A DNA stretch of 64,000 bases from Bog-473 sp963704355 (lineage in GTDB: Bacteria > Actinomycetota > Acidimicrobiia > Acidimicrobiales > RAAP-2), in contig OY969891.1 of NCBI GenBank assembly GCA_963704355.1, positions 372,001 through 436,000 of the forward strand, read 5' to 3'. The position numbers and the translations under genes were made by a program. Each line of letters begins with the position of its first letter. Position 1 is the first letter of the stretch. Shown here in pieces: positions 26,651 through 35,021 of the stretch. The notes under the pieces are model-generated. The model saw only the letters and a list, made by a program, of their open reading frames with translations, had not been told where the DNA came from and searched no databases.

Positions 26651-27106
26651 GTGCAGACCATCCTGGTCGCGAGCGACGCGCCCACGCTCCGCAAGGAGGT
26701 CGAGGCGGTCATCAGCGGCCCCGACGTCGAGGTGCGGGCCGTCACGTCGGGACCCGAGGTCGTGGCGTTCGTGGCCGAGGAGTCACCCGATCTCGTCATC
26801 GTCGACATGCAGATGGGCAACATGGGCGGCATGGCCGTGTGCCTCGAGCTTCGGCTCCAGGAGTCCTACGACGCCATCGACCACATCGCGGTGCTGATGC
26901 TCCTGGACCGCCGCCCCGACGTCTTCCTCGCCCGGCGCTCCGGCGCCGAGGGGTGGCTCGTGAAGCCGCTCGACCCGCTCCGGCTGCGGCGCGCCGTCAG
27001 CGCGCTGCTGAACGACGGCACCTTCCACGACGATTCCTTCACCCCCGTGCCCGTGCTGGTGGGCGCCGGACCCCAGCTGCAGGCGGGACAAGACCCCGCA
27101 CCCTGA
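26651..27106 (+). CDS. single-domain response regulator
   Basis: 151 residues. Receiver domain with acidic pocket Asp (VASDAP), phospho-acceptor in LVIVDMQMGNMGG and the switch Lys in WLVKPLDPLRLR. No output domain follows, only a Pro-rich tail, so it probably acts by protein contact. No histidine kinase is encoded nearby. A CorC-like gene follows after 12 nt. Confidence 0.82.
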   Translation: MQTILVASDAPTLRKEVEAVISGPDVEVRAVTSGPEVVAFVAEESPDLVIVDMQMGNMGGMAVCLELRLQESYDAIDHIAVLMLLDRRPDVFLARRSGAEGWLVKPLDPLRLRRAVSALLNDGTFHDDSFTPVPVLVGAGPQLQAGQDPAP

Positions 27107-27118
27107 CCCGGCGCCGCC

Positions 27119-28087
27119 GTGTCGCATCGCCGCGAACCGCCTGACGCCGAGCCCCCGAGCCGTCGGCGCCGCTTGTGGCGCCGATTCGGGGGCGATGCCG
27201 ACGGCTCCGTTCCAAGCCGGGCGTCGCTGGACGCCGAGGGGTCGGAACAGGAGCGCATCATCATCGAGGCACTGGCCGACCTCCGCGACATGGACGTGCG
27301 CGAGGTGATGACGCCCCGGGTCGACGTCACGTATCTGACCATCCCGGTGCACGCCGAGGACATCGCGCAGGCGGTGCGCACGACGGGGCACAGCTGCTTC
27401 CCGGTGGTTCACGACGATCTCGACGACCTGATCGGCATTCTCTTCGTCAACGACATCTTCCGGACCGGGAACCGCCCCGGCACGCGCAATGGTGGTGCGG
27501 CCGACGGGTCGCGCGACCGCGACACCACCGACCCGAGCCCGCTCGAGATCTCCCGCAAGGTCCGCCAGCCCTACCTGCTGCCGGAGTCCCTCGGGGTGCT
27601 CGAGGCGCTGGCCGACATGCGCAAGCATCGCAGGGCCGTTGCGGTCGTGGTAGACGAGTACGGCGGCGTGGCCGGCCTCCTCACGATGAAGGACCTGCTG
27701 GAGCCGCTCGTCGGCGACCTGCACGACGAGTTCGACGAGGACGAGGAGGCACCGATCGTCCGGGTCGACAACACGAGGTGGTTGCTCGACGGACAGACCA
27801 ACGTGGACGACGTGCGGGAGCGGCTTGGCATCGAGATCCCCGACGGCGACTACGTCACCTTGGGCGGACTTCTCTTCGAACGTTTCGGGCACATCCCCAA
27901 GGAGGGCGAGCAGGTGCGCGTCGGCGACTGGGACCTGCGGGTGGTGGAGATGGACAAGCGGCGAGTGGCCCAGGTCGTCGCCACCTACGCCGGGAACGCA
28001 CCGAACGGACCCGGGCCTGGCCCGAGCGTCGAACCCGACCAAGCAGGCGATGCAGCGGCGAACAGCAGCGGGGAAGCGACCGGCTGA
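27119..28087 (+). CDS. CBS-domain/CorC-HlyC protein (soluble)
   Basis: 322 residues: basic N-terminus, a CBS pair (MTPRVDVTYLTI ... DDLIGILFVNDIF; AVAVVVDEYGGVAGLLTMKDLLEPLVGD) and a C-terminal CorC_HlyC transporter-associated domain (WLLDGQTNVDDVRERLG ... VRVGDWDLRVVEMD). The DUF21/CNNM membrane domain of full-length relatives is absent, as in CorC. Probably linked to Mg/Co efflux or adenylate sensing. Start GTG 27119. Confidence 0.88.
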   Translation: MSHRREPPDAEPPSRRRRLWRRFGGDADGSVPSRASLDAEGSEQERIIIEALADLRDMDVREVMTPRVDVTYLTIPVHAEDIAQAVRTTGHSCFPVVHDDLDDLIGILFVNDIFRTGNRPGTRNGGAADGSRDRDTTDPSPLEISRKVRQPYLLPESLGVLEALADMRKHRRAVAVVVDEYGGVAGLLTMKDLLEPLVGDLHDEFDEDEEAPIVRVDNTRWLLDGQTNVDDVRERLGIEIPDGDYVTLGGLLFERFGHIPKEGEQVRVGDWDLRVVEMDKRRVAQVVATYAGNAPNGPGPGPSVEPDQAGDAAANSSGEATG

Positions 28088-28128
28088 CGCCGCGGTAGTG
28101 TTCGTCCCTGCTCCCCCCGGGGGGTGGA

Positions 28129-28203
28129 CGGGCTGTGGCGCAGCTTGGTTAGCGCGCTGCGTTCGGGACGCAGAGGTCCCCGGTTCAAATCCGGGCAGCC
28201 CGA
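28129..28203 (+). tRNA. tRNA-Pro (anticodon CGG)
   Basis: 75 nt. Acceptor stem CGGGCTG pairs with CAGCCCG at 28196-28202, discriminator A. Anticodon arm CTGCG-TTCGGGA-CGCAG gives CGG. T-arm GGTTCAAATCC is canonical. CCA is not encoded. The 3' half serves as the attachment site of the genomic island. Confidence 0.95.
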
Positions 28204-28206
28204 CTC
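28161..28206 (+). repeat. attL: 46-bp direct repeat within tRNA-Pro 3' end
   Basis: Starts at the anticodon loop (GTTCGGGACG) and ends 3 nt past the tRNA (CGACTC). Identical over 46 bp to 60146-60191; the next 18 bp match with two mismatches. The tRNA-Pro gene stays intact at this end. Confidence 0.93.
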
Positions 28207-28225
28207 AAAACCCCTGGTCAGGGCC

Positions 28226-29410
28226 TCAAGATTCTGGGGCGCCCGGCTCGTCGGAAGGGATGGCGCGGAAGTGGCGCGGAGATTTCGTGCCTGAGGCTTT
28301 TTGAGGTTTTTTGCCGAAGAAGCGCTTGCCAATGACGTCCGCTGCGGCCCGATCTATGGACGCCGGGGCCGAGGCGTAGATCGCGCGTGTCGTCCTGGGA
28401 TCAGCGTGGCCCAGTCGGGTCTGCGCCGTCTTCACGTCGATCCCCCCGACGACGAGCGTGGTGGCGTTGAGCCGGCGCAGGTCGTGGAGGCCGGCGCCGG
28501 CACAGCCGGCCGCAGCGACGGCGGCGAGCCAGACCCGGCAGCGCCAGTTCGAGTAGCGCAGCGCGCCGCCTTCATCGTCGGTGAACATGAGCGCATCGGC
28601 GTCGTCGTCGCTGAACCCGGCCCGCTCGAGATGGGCCGACAGCCCGGCGACGATGGCCTCGGGCATGAACATGGTCCGTGTCCCCAACTTGGACTTGGGC
28701 GGCCCAAAGACGTTGCGGCCACCGGTCCCCCGGGTGAGCCCCTCGGCCACCGTGATCCGTCCGGTATCGAGGTCGAGCCGGCCGACCCGCAGGGCAGCCA
28801 CTTCGGACCAGCGCAGACCCAAGGCCGCACCGATCCAGATCATCGGCCGGTACTCGTCAGGCACGTCGACGGCGATGGCGGCCACGTCCTCGGGGGTCAG
28901 CTCGAAGCGTCGGGTGCCCTCGACCGGCGGCAGGTTGACGAAGCGGCACGGGTTCCGGGCGAGCCAGTCGTTACGCACGGCGTACCCGAACATGGCCCGC
29001 ACCACCTCGTAGTTGCGCTTGACCGTCCGAGGGGCGTGCTCGGCCCGCCAGGAGTTGACCAGCCGCTGGATGTCCCGGGGCCCGACCCGCTCGATGCGAA
29101 TCTCGCCGATGCTCGGCAGCACGTGGAGGCGGAGGGTGAGCTCCTCCCGGGCGGTGGTTGACTCTCGTTTGTTCGAGTTGGAGGCGGTCCACTCCTCGGC
29201 CAGTTCGAACACCCGGAGGCGGCCGGCCCACGGGTCGATCCACACGCCCCGGCGGATGTCGGTCTCCACGGTGGCGAGGAAGGCCCGGGCGTCACCCTTT
29301 GCCTTGAAGCTGGTCGGTGCGACGTGCCGGCGGCCGTTGTGCCAGTAGCTGGCCTCGTAGAGCCGGCCCCGCTGGCGCACGCTCGCCGACGGTGAGGTGC
29401 AAGGCAACAA
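28226..29410 (-). CDS. tyrosine integrase of the tRNA-Pro island
   Basis: 394 residues. N-terminal arm-binding region with GRLYEASYWHNGRRH, SAM-like core-binding region, and a catalytic domain with Arg in LRWSEVAALRVG, HDLRR box, RLGHADPRTT and Tyr in RAIYASAP. The C-terminus lies only 20 bp from attL. TTG 29410 and GTG 29380 are both possible starts; neither has a clear ribosome site. The C-terminal 70 residues are closely related to the remnant beyond attR. Confidence 0.92.
   Translation of the reverse strand: MLPCTSPSASVRQRGRLYEASYWHNGRRHVAPTSFKAKGDARAFLATVETDIRRGVWIDPWAGRLRVFELAEEWTASNSNKRESTTAREELTLRLHVLPSIGEIRIERVGPRDIQRLVNSWRAEHAPRTVKRNYEVVRAMFGYAVRNDWLARNPCRFVNLPPVEGTRRFELTPEDVAAIAVDVPDEYRPMIWIGAALGLRWSEVAALRVGRLDLDTGRITVAEGLTRGTGGRNVFGPPKSKLGTRTMFMPEAIVAGLSAHLERAGFSDDDADALMFTDDEGGALRYSNWRCRVWLAAVAAAGCAGAGLHDLRRLNATTLVVGGIDVKTAQTRLGHADPRTTRAIYASAPASIDRAAADVIGKRFFGKKPQKASGTKSPRHFRAIPSDEPGAPES
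28261..28281 (+). repeat. arm-type direct repeats near attL
   Basis: TGGCGCGGAA at 28261-28270 and TGGCGCGGAG at 28272-28281, 11-bp period, inside the integrase 3' end. The same pair with the same period lies at 59997-60017 near attR. Likely integrase arm-binding sites. Confidence 0.6.
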
Positions 29411-29412
29411 AG

Positions 29413-29429
29413 TGACTACAATGTAGTCA
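29413..29429 (+). promoter_or_regulatory. palindromic operator overlapping the toxin-antitoxin promoter
   Basis: Perfect 8-1-8 inverted repeat TGACTACA-A-TGTAGTCA ending at the first base of the antitoxin ATG. It contains TACAAT (29417-29422), a good -10 box 6 nt before the ATG, so repressor binding would block a leaderless promoter. Confidence 0.65.
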
Positions 29430-29854
29430 TGGTGACTCCAGTATCCATCCGCTTCCGCCGAGCCGAAGTGGCCGAACGGCTCAAAGCTGAGGCCGGAGCA
29501 CGCAACGTCTCCGCCTCAGCCCTGGCCGAGGAGCTCATCGAGGAGGGGCTGCGGGTGCGGCGCCACCCGATGATCGTCTTCCGTGACGGTGCGTCTGGTC
29601 GTCGAGCCGGACTCGTCGGTGGCCCTGACGTCTGGGAGGTGGCTGGCGGGCTCGCCGGCGGGGATGTCCCTTCGGAGGAGCGCATCAACCGTGCAGCCGA
29701 ACATCTGGGACTGTCCCGCCGCCAGATCGACGCGGTGTTGGATTACTACTCCGACTTCACCATCGAGATCGACGAAGAAATCGCTGAGAATGTCGCTGCA
29801 GCCGACGAGCTCGAGGCGGCGTGGCGGCGGCGTCAGGGTCTCCTGGCGGGGTGA
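29429..29854 (+). CDS. antitoxin with RHH-like N-terminus and DUF433-like region
   Basis: 141 residues. The N-terminus (VSIRFRRAEVAERL ... SALAEELIEEGLR) looks like a ribbon-helix-helix DNA-binding segment; the middle (GGPDVWEVAGGLAGG ... AEHLGLSRRQIDAVLDYYSD) is DUF433-like. DUF433 antitoxins are the usual partner of DUF5615 PIN-like toxins, and such a toxin follows with a 4-bp overlap. The palindrome at its start suggests autoregulation. Confidence 0.78.
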   Translation: MVTPVSIRFRRAEVAERLKAEAGARNVSASALAEELIEEGLRVRRHPMIVFRDGASGRRAGLVGGPDVWEVAGGLAGGDVPSEERINRAAEHLGLSRRQIDAVLDYYSDFTIEIDEEIAENVAAADELEAAWRRRQGLLAG

Positions 29855-30210
29855 AGCTGCTGCTCGATGTGCACCATTCCCGCCTGGCGGCCCAGCGACT
29901 CACGGCTGACGGCTATGACGTAGTGGCGGCAGCCGATGTCGCCGAGTTAGCAGAACTCTCGGACGAGGAACTGCTCCGTAAGGCCAGCGCCGACGACAGC
30001 GCCGTCGTGACCGAAAATGCCAAGGACTTCGACCGTATCGTCCGGTCATGGACGGCCACCGGTGAGCACCATGCAGGAGTGATTTTCACGTCGCCCCGAC
30101 GATTCCACCGTGGGAGCACGGCCTATCCGGAGAGTCTCATCGTCGCACTGACGACGTTCCTCGTCGCTCCATCCGTCGCAGAACAAGACTGGGTGCACTG
30201 GCTCCAGTGA
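29851..30210 (+). CDS. DUF5615 PIN-like toxin
   Basis: 119 residues. The PIN-like acidic residues are visible: LLLDVHHS near the start, the conserved Asp/Glu in LSDEELLRKA and VVTENAKDFDRIV. Expected to be an RNase toxin. GTG 29851 overlaps the antitoxin stop (GTGA). Such pairs stabilise islands. Confidence 0.78.
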   Translation: MKLLLDVHHSRLAAQRLTADGYDVVAAADVAELAELSDEELLRKASADDSAVVTENAKDFDRIVRSWTATGEHHAGVIFTSPRRFHRGSTAYPESLIVALTTFLVAPSVAEQDWVHWLQ

Positions 30211-30620
30211 CGCCATTGACCTGAAATGTATTTTGCGGGTGCTGTGTTACAGGGCACGCACCCGCTTGTGTGACGACCAATGATTGACCCGGACTCACTG
30301 ATTCTGAACTCGACTATCCCGTTCTAACGCTGCAGCTCTGCACAGACTCCATAGATCCAGGCCGCCTTCGCCTCGGCCGGCGGCTCCGCCGCCGCCTCGG
30401 CGGGCGGGTGAACGACCCGATTACAAACCGTCCCCGTACGAATCCTCTTTGAGTCAAGACCCCAATTTCGGGTACTCCCAGGCGCGACGAATCGAGCCGC
30501 CGTCGAAGGGCGCGACGGCGTAGGGTTTCTATGGGTTCGGGAGTGACTTCGCCGAAGAACCGGTCGCGCAGGGTGAAGAGCCGGTCACGCAGGCAGCGAG
30601 TCGTCCCTGGGTGTCCTCCC
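30211..30620. other. 410-bp gap between toxin and IS110 element
   Basis: No credible gene. It holds a GC-rich palindromic stretch around 30365-30410 (GCCGGCGGCTCCGCCGCC), and at 30429-30445 a degenerate copy of the array motif (CGTCCCC-GTA-CGAATCC). Confidence 0.5.
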
Positions 30621-30627
30621 GGACCCC

Positions 30628-31647
30628 TTATCGTGCGTCGACGAGCATCTGGCGGTAGACGGCGTTGCTGATCTGGCGCTTGAGTGAACGGAGCGCTTCC
30701 TTCTTGGTCTTGCCCTCGGCGACCTTGCGCTCGAAATAGATACGTCCGTCTGTTCCAGGGTTACGGATCTGGGTGACGGCGGCCATGTGCAGCGCGTGGT
30801 TGAGCCGGCGATTCCCGCGTTGGGAGACGCGGTGGACGACTCGGCCACCCGAGGCGAATTCGACCGGTGCCGTCCCGTTGTAGGAGGCGAAGGCGTCTCG
30901 GTTCGCGAAACGGCGGACGTCGCCGGCATAGCCGATGAGCTGCGCGGCGACGATCGGACCGATTCCATAGACCTCGGTGAGCGAGGTGCCTGACGCCTTG
31001 ATGGCGAGGCGGATCCGGCGGTGCGACACCTTGGTCTGCTCGTCGAGACGGCGGACATCGTCGAGGAGCTCGAGGGCCATGTCGTGGCGGACCTGCTCGG
31101 CGGGGGTCTGAGGCGTGATGTTGGCCAAGAACCTCTCGCCGTCAGAAACGTACAATTCCTTGGCGATTCCGCCCGGAGCGAGCTCGGCCAAGAGGGCATG
31201 GAGTCGACACACCACACGAGTCCGATGACTGCCGAGGTCAACATTGCGCTTGGCCAAGATCCGTAGGACCTGGGAGTGGTCAGCCACCTCCACGCTGCGC
31301 AGACTCGGGGCCCGAAAGGCGGCGACAGCGATCGAGTGGGCGTCGTTGGGGTCGTTCTTGTTGGAACGACCGGTGGCGAGCACCCGGATGCGAGAGGCCA
31401 AGGTGGCGGGGACGTCGAGCACCTCTTCGCCCTGTGCGACGAGCTGTTGGGCCAAGAGGTAGCCCGTCCCGCCCGCCGACTCGATGGCCCACCTCCGCTT
31501 CTCGAAAGGCTCGGCCCAGCGCATGAGCTGTTCGACCTGACGACGGGTCGCACGCACCTTGACGTGGGAGACCTCAGCTTCAGCCTCGTCGATGGCCACC
31601 GCCGTGTGCGATGCCTTGTGCGGGTCGACCCCGATCACCACATTCAT
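30628..31647 (-). CDS. IS110-family transposase (DEDD recombinase)
   Basis: 339 residues. N-terminal RuvC-like DEDD domain: Asp-8 in IGVDPHK, Glu-56 in AIESAGG, Asp-99 and Asp-102 in NKNDPNDAH. C-terminal transposase_20 domain with the catalytic-Ser region (YNGTAPVEFASGG ... QRGNRRLNHALH). ATG 31647 is preceded by AAAGGAGG. The family uses a bridge RNA made from its non-coding end. Confidence 0.94.
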   Translation of the reverse strand: MNVVIGVDPHKASHTAVAIDEAEAEVSHVKVRATRRQVEQLMRWAEPFEKRRWAIESAGGTGYLLAQQLVAQGEEVLDVPATLASRIRVLATGRSNKNDPNDAHSIAVAAFRAPSLRSVEVADHSQVLRILAKRNVDLGSHRTRVVCRLHALLAELAPGGIAKELYVSDGERFLANITPQTPAEQVRHDMALELLDDVRRLDEQTKVSHRRIRLAIKASGTSLTEVYGIGPIVAAQLIGYAGDVRRFANRDAFASYNGTAPVEFASGGRVVHRVSQRGNRRLNHALHMAAVTQIRNPGTDGRIYFERKVAEGKTKKEALRSLKRQISNAVYRQMLVDAR

Positions 31648-31824
31648 GACTACCTCCTTTGGTTGACGTGAACCACGGGGGCACTCCTGCTTGCGGATGT
31701 TCGTGCTCGATCCTCTTTTGAGCCACTCCGTGGGCGAAGCCCCGGCGGGACGCTCTTCGCAAGAAAGCCACCCGACAGAAGCCGGGGGCAGGCACTACGA
31801 GAGCGACCCCACCGGGACCCCTTA
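31648..31824 (-). ncRNA. candidate bridge-RNA region of the IS110 element
   Basis: 177 nt of non-coding sequence upstream of the transposase, with several short dyads (for example around CCCCGGCTTC). In IS621 and related elements the bridge RNA is encoded in this position and is of similar length. The RNA itself is inferred from family knowledge, not seen. Confidence 0.4.
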
Positions 31825-31944
31825 ACGCTAGGAAATCGCGCTAGCGCTCGGGGTCAAGTCTCAAGCAGGCACATATGGGCGTGTGGATAACTCCACCAGC
31901 CGGAAGCGGCAAGATGAATCTATGAGATGCCGTAGGTCCCGACG

Positions 31945-32289
31945 ATGACAGTTTCGCCGGACTCATCAGCCGTGCTGCATGGTGGCGTGAACATCGACTT
32001 AGGACGCAGATACCACGGGATAAGACGTCTGAGGGCCACGTACCCGTTCGGACGATTGCAGATCGCAGAAGGACAGGCATCCCTTTGGGTCAAAAGCCTG
32101 GGCACGTTGCCACGTGACCTTCCGTTGCCACTCGTACTTACACCAACGACCGCTTGCGTCCGGGTCCGGCACGGGTGGCTGCCAAGCGTGACGTTCAAGA
32201 CCTCCGTCACACTCCACCATTTCCGGACGCTGCATCCCGGTCGGACACTCGGAGCCCTACAAGAGGTGGGTTTCGAGGTCTGCTCGTAG
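31945..32289 (+). CDS. cassette protein, small PH-like hypothetical
   Basis: 114 residues. The pattern RRLRATYPFGRLQIAEGQASLWV ... LPLPLVLTPTTACVRV ... LHHFRTLHPGRTLGALQEVGFEV resembles short actinobacterial beta-rich proteins with a PH-like (bPH) fold that end in a conserved helix. No catalytic residues. Gene of the first unit after the IS110 element; the motif copy at 32304 follows its stop by 14 nt. Confidence 0.6.
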   Translation: MTVSPDSSAVLHGGVNIDLGRRYHGIRRLRATYPFGRLQIAEGQASLWVKSLGTLPRDLPLPLVLTPTTACVRVRHGWLPSVTFKTSVTLHHFRTLHPGRTLGALQEVGFEVCS

Positions 32290-32359
32290 CGGCCCCGAGA
32301 TGTGCCCCGGTTCGCCGGGCTGGCGTCGCCACCTCACAGTCGCAAAATAGGCTGTAAGC

Positions 32360-32737
32360 GTGGGTACGGCAGCGGATTGGTATCGGCGAGCCGTAGTTGA
32401 AGTCTTCCGTCCCCTCGGAGATTCGGAGGCCCGATTCCAAGTCGCCTACAAGCATCGCAAAAGAGCTGACATAACTGGCGCGTGCGCGCAGTTGTCCCGC
32501 TCCGCTGAGGAGGCCTCCTCTTGGCTTGACTCCAACCCGTGCCCCGATCCCGACCTCGACCGCCACGTCAAGGGCCAAGTCGACGCTTGCGCCAGGCTGG
32601 CCCAACTGATCGTTCGCAGCGAGTGGAGGGCTGACGACGCTGAGTTCATGGATCGAATCGATTTCCACGTTGCGGATATCCAGCACAAGCTCCTAGGGCA
32701 CCGCGAAGCAATGGCCACATGGTCAGCAGGCGGCTAA
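32360..32737 (+). CDS. cassette protein, hypothetical
   Basis: 125 residues, mostly helical, with two Cys; no recognised family. The start is GTG 32360, placed 6 nt after TAGGCT (32348-32353), a leaderless promoter. It is the only gene between the motif copies at 32304 and 32743, and its stop is 5 nt before the second one. Confidence 0.6.
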   Translation: MGTAADWYRRAVVEVFRPLGDSEARFQVAYKHRKRADITGACAQLSRSAEEASSWLDSNPCPDPDLDRHVKGQVDACARLAQLIVRSEWRADDAEFMDRIDFHVADIQHKLLGHREAMATWSAGG

Positions 32738-32795
32738 GGCCCTGCCCCGGTCCGCCGGGTAGGGGTACGGCCGAGCGGCACTTTCGGGCTAGTCG

Positions 32796-33173
32796 TTACT
32801 TCTCTCGGAAGATTGCGTCAATGGTGACATTCGGCCCAAGCTCACGTCGGAGCAAAGGCAGAAGTCTTTCGCCTTCGGCTTGCCACGCCACCCAGTCGGA
32901 TTCCGGCCACTCATTGATTCCGTGATCATCAAACTCATTTTGCCAATCCACCAATGCCTGCAGAAGCGTTCGGCTCAGCGGCGGATTCTGCCAATCGATT
33001 CCCCAGACCGGCAGATCGCCCATGTAGTCAGGACCGAACCCGACACGAAGTGGAATCTTCGGGGGGCCTGGTCGCCTCCATCCTTCCTCCAGCCACGCCC
33101 GCCTGGGCCGTGGTTCGGCATCCACGGACTTGTAGACAACTCCGGCCCGCTTGCTCCGCTTACTTTGGGACAT
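32796..33173 (-). CDS. cassette protein, hypothetical
   Basis: 125 residues, basic N-terminus, Trp-rich (WGIDWQNPP, NEWPESDWVAWQAEGERLL). No recognised family. The acidic/Trp-rich C-terminal half could be a binding domain. Its stop is 36 nt from the motif copy at 32743-32759. Codon use looks typical of the window, GC a little lower. Confidence 0.6.
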   Translation of the reverse strand: MSQSKRSKRAGVVYKSVDAEPRPRRAWLEEGWRRPGPPKIPLRVGFGPDYMGDLPVWGIDWQNPPLSRTLLQALVDWQNEFDDHGINEWPESDWVAWQAEGERLLPLLRRELGPNVTIDAIFREK

Positions 33174-33290
33174 TCCGCACGCATCCTGACGGATTCTGGC
33201 TAAATCGTACAGAGCGTCAGACTGTCTCAGTTCGCCGGGAGCGAGACACGTTGGCTCGCGATCCGATCGACTTTTGCATAGATCTCGGAC

Positions 33291-34808
33291 TCATCTTCGG
33301 GGCCCGAGGGCAAAGGCAGCCGACCCCGCTGTGCATGTGACTTCGAGTTCAGGGCCGGTGACCCGCAATACGACGGGTCCATCACTCGGCACTTTGATCT
33401 CCCATCTCGTCGGATCACCGGGCACCGAGACACGGAACGAGGTCTTGGTCCCGTCAATTGATTGGTTTTGACTGACTGTCTGCAACGACAGCGTGCCTCG
33501 CTCAGCATTCCACCAAGCTCGCTCCAGAGCGACCCGTGGGAAGTCCACTCCGATCACTGTCGGCTCGTTGAAGCGCGTGCCCCCAGTCGTGGTCGCCAGA
33601 CGACTCCATGCACCCGGGGTCGCAGCTTCTGCGGCGGCGAGGACGGCGTTGTACTGCCCCCGGGGGTGCTCTTCGCCCAGGCCGAGTCCCCAAGTGAACT
33701 CCCCACGCGCTACGTCCCATCTGGGCTCAAACGACCGGTTCGCTGCATCGAACAGGCCACCGGCAACCTGGTCCATGCCCCACTCCTTTGCCAGCAGGAG
33801 GGCAACGCCATTGGGCCTCGGTCCCGGGGACTCAACCGGCCCGCCCGCAGCATCGAGCCCCATTTGCGCCCACGATGCGTCAAAGAGGGTCCGAGCGTCC
33901 TCTGCCCGTTGGCCGGCGAGGTAGTAGGCCACGAGCGGGCCACTCACGAAGAGGGGAAGCTGGTGGTGATAGTCGATGATCGGGTCGTAGTAGAAGGTGA
34001 CCTGGCCCGCGGGTCCCTGGTCAGTCCAGCCGAGATAGTCGGGCTTGGCTTTTTCCTCCCACCACTGCTCAAAGATCCGATGGTGCTCGGTTCCATGGAG
34101 GATGTCGTGAATCTGAAGGCCGAGGCCGGCTGCGGTGATGCAGAGAGGCCAGATCTTCGTATTCTCGCAGTGACAGCCTTCGGGCCGGTCCTTCCACTGC
34201 CGAGCGAGGTGGTCGGCAATCCCTGAGTAGGTCCAGGTGAAGGTGTGCTCACCATCGCGGATCATGTCGAAGGGCCGATTCCAACTGCGGTCATCCGTCG
34301 CTCTTTGGTGCAGCCCGAGCATGACCAAGAACCATCCCTTGTAGAAGAGCATGCCGTCGGCGGCGATGGGGTCGAACTGCAGACCCCAAGGTTCGATGCC
34401 GTTTGCCGTCCATCCAGGAACGTCGTACTCACCGATGAGGTGTTGGGGAATGAGGAGCTTGGAGAAGTCGTCATAGTTGGCCCGGTCGGGGTCATGACCG
34501 AACTGGGTGAGCCAGTCATTGGCCGACCACCAACCGGTGTGGCGAAAGACGAGTTCATCAAGAATGCGGTGATAGACCTCCCGCCACGCGGGTGTCTGGT
34601 CAGCCATCAGCGCCACTGCGTAGGTCGAGTCGATCAAGTCGAAGCGGGGGAAGCAGAGCATCGGTGCATCGCTACGGTCGTCCCAATGGGGATGGGGATG
34701 GCCGTCTCGCTCCCAGCTGTCTGCCGTAGTCGCCTTTCGATAGAGGTATCGGAGCCACCCCACCGATCTTGGCGAGAGTCGTGGAACTTCTCCGCGATCG
34801 AGCGACAC
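33291..34808 (-). CDS. cassette protein related to linalool dehydratase/isomerase
   Basis: About 505 residues. The middle (GWTANGIEPW, ADGMLFYKGWFLVMLGLH, CHCENTKIWPLCITAAGLGL) matches the alpha/alpha-barrel Ldi-type domain; the substrate and reaction here are unknown. The C-terminal about 90 residues are beta-rich (LSLQTVSQNQSI ... FRVSVPGDPTRWEIKV). Start uncertain; GTG 34808 was chosen because upstream codons run toward the motif copy at 34903. It is the largest hypothetical enzyme in the array and a lone gene between two motif copies. Confidence 0.6.
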   Translation of the reverse strand: MSLDRGEVPRLSPRSVGWLRYLYRKATTADSWERDGHPHPHWDDRSDAPMLCFPRFDLIDSTYAVALMADQTPAWREVYHRILDELVFRHTGWWSANDWLTQFGHDPDRANYDDFSKLLIPQHLIGEYDVPGWTANGIEPWGLQFDPIAADGMLFYKGWFLVMLGLHQRATDDRSWNRPFDMIRDGEHTFTWTYSGIADHLARQWKDRPEGCHCENTKIWPLCITAAGLGLQIHDILHGTEHHRIFEQWWEEKAKPDYLGWTDQGPAGQVTFYYDPIIDYHHQLPLFVSGPLVAYYLAGQRAEDARTLFDASWAQMGLDAAGGPVESPGPRPNGVALLLAKEWGMDQVAGGLFDAANRSFEPRWDVARGEFTWGLGLGEEHPRGQYNAVLAAAEAATPGAWSRLATTTGGTRFNEPTVIGVDFPRVALERAWWNAERGTLSLQTVSQNQSIDGTKTSFRVSVPGDPTRWEIKVPSDGPVVLRVTGPELEVTCTAGSAAFALGPRR

Positions 34809-35021
34809 GAACCACAGGTTCGCACACGACGATGGCGAGGCGCCTCTAGTTGGAACATTGGGGTGGGATCGTCGATCCGAAGTGGAACCCGACCGGCCGG
34901 GGTGCCCCACTTCGCCGGCTCGGTGGCGGTTATCAGCGCTCCCTGGTCGTCCGGTATCCGGCATTACCGCGCCCCGCGCGGCTGCGTGTTTCCTCCGCCA
35001 ACCAGGCGCTTGCACGGACGG

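Larger units (their letters stand above)
30621..31824 (-). mobile_element. IS110-family insertion sequence
   Basis: Limits inferred from the direct repeat GGACCCCTTA at 30621-30630 (it includes the transposase stop) and 31815-31824. The unit is about 1.2 kb: transposase plus a 177-nt non-coding segment upstream of it. IS110 elements lack terminal inverted repeats and share a core sequence with their target, which fits. The right-hand repeat copy continues into GACCCCTTAACGCTAGG, which resembles the array motif, so the element probably inserted into a cassette junction. Confidence 0.75.

Noticed and set aside
30311..30331. TATCCCGTTCTAACGC as a motif copy
   Set aside because: Only the left half fits; the CGCC core is displaced. 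Too weak to count.
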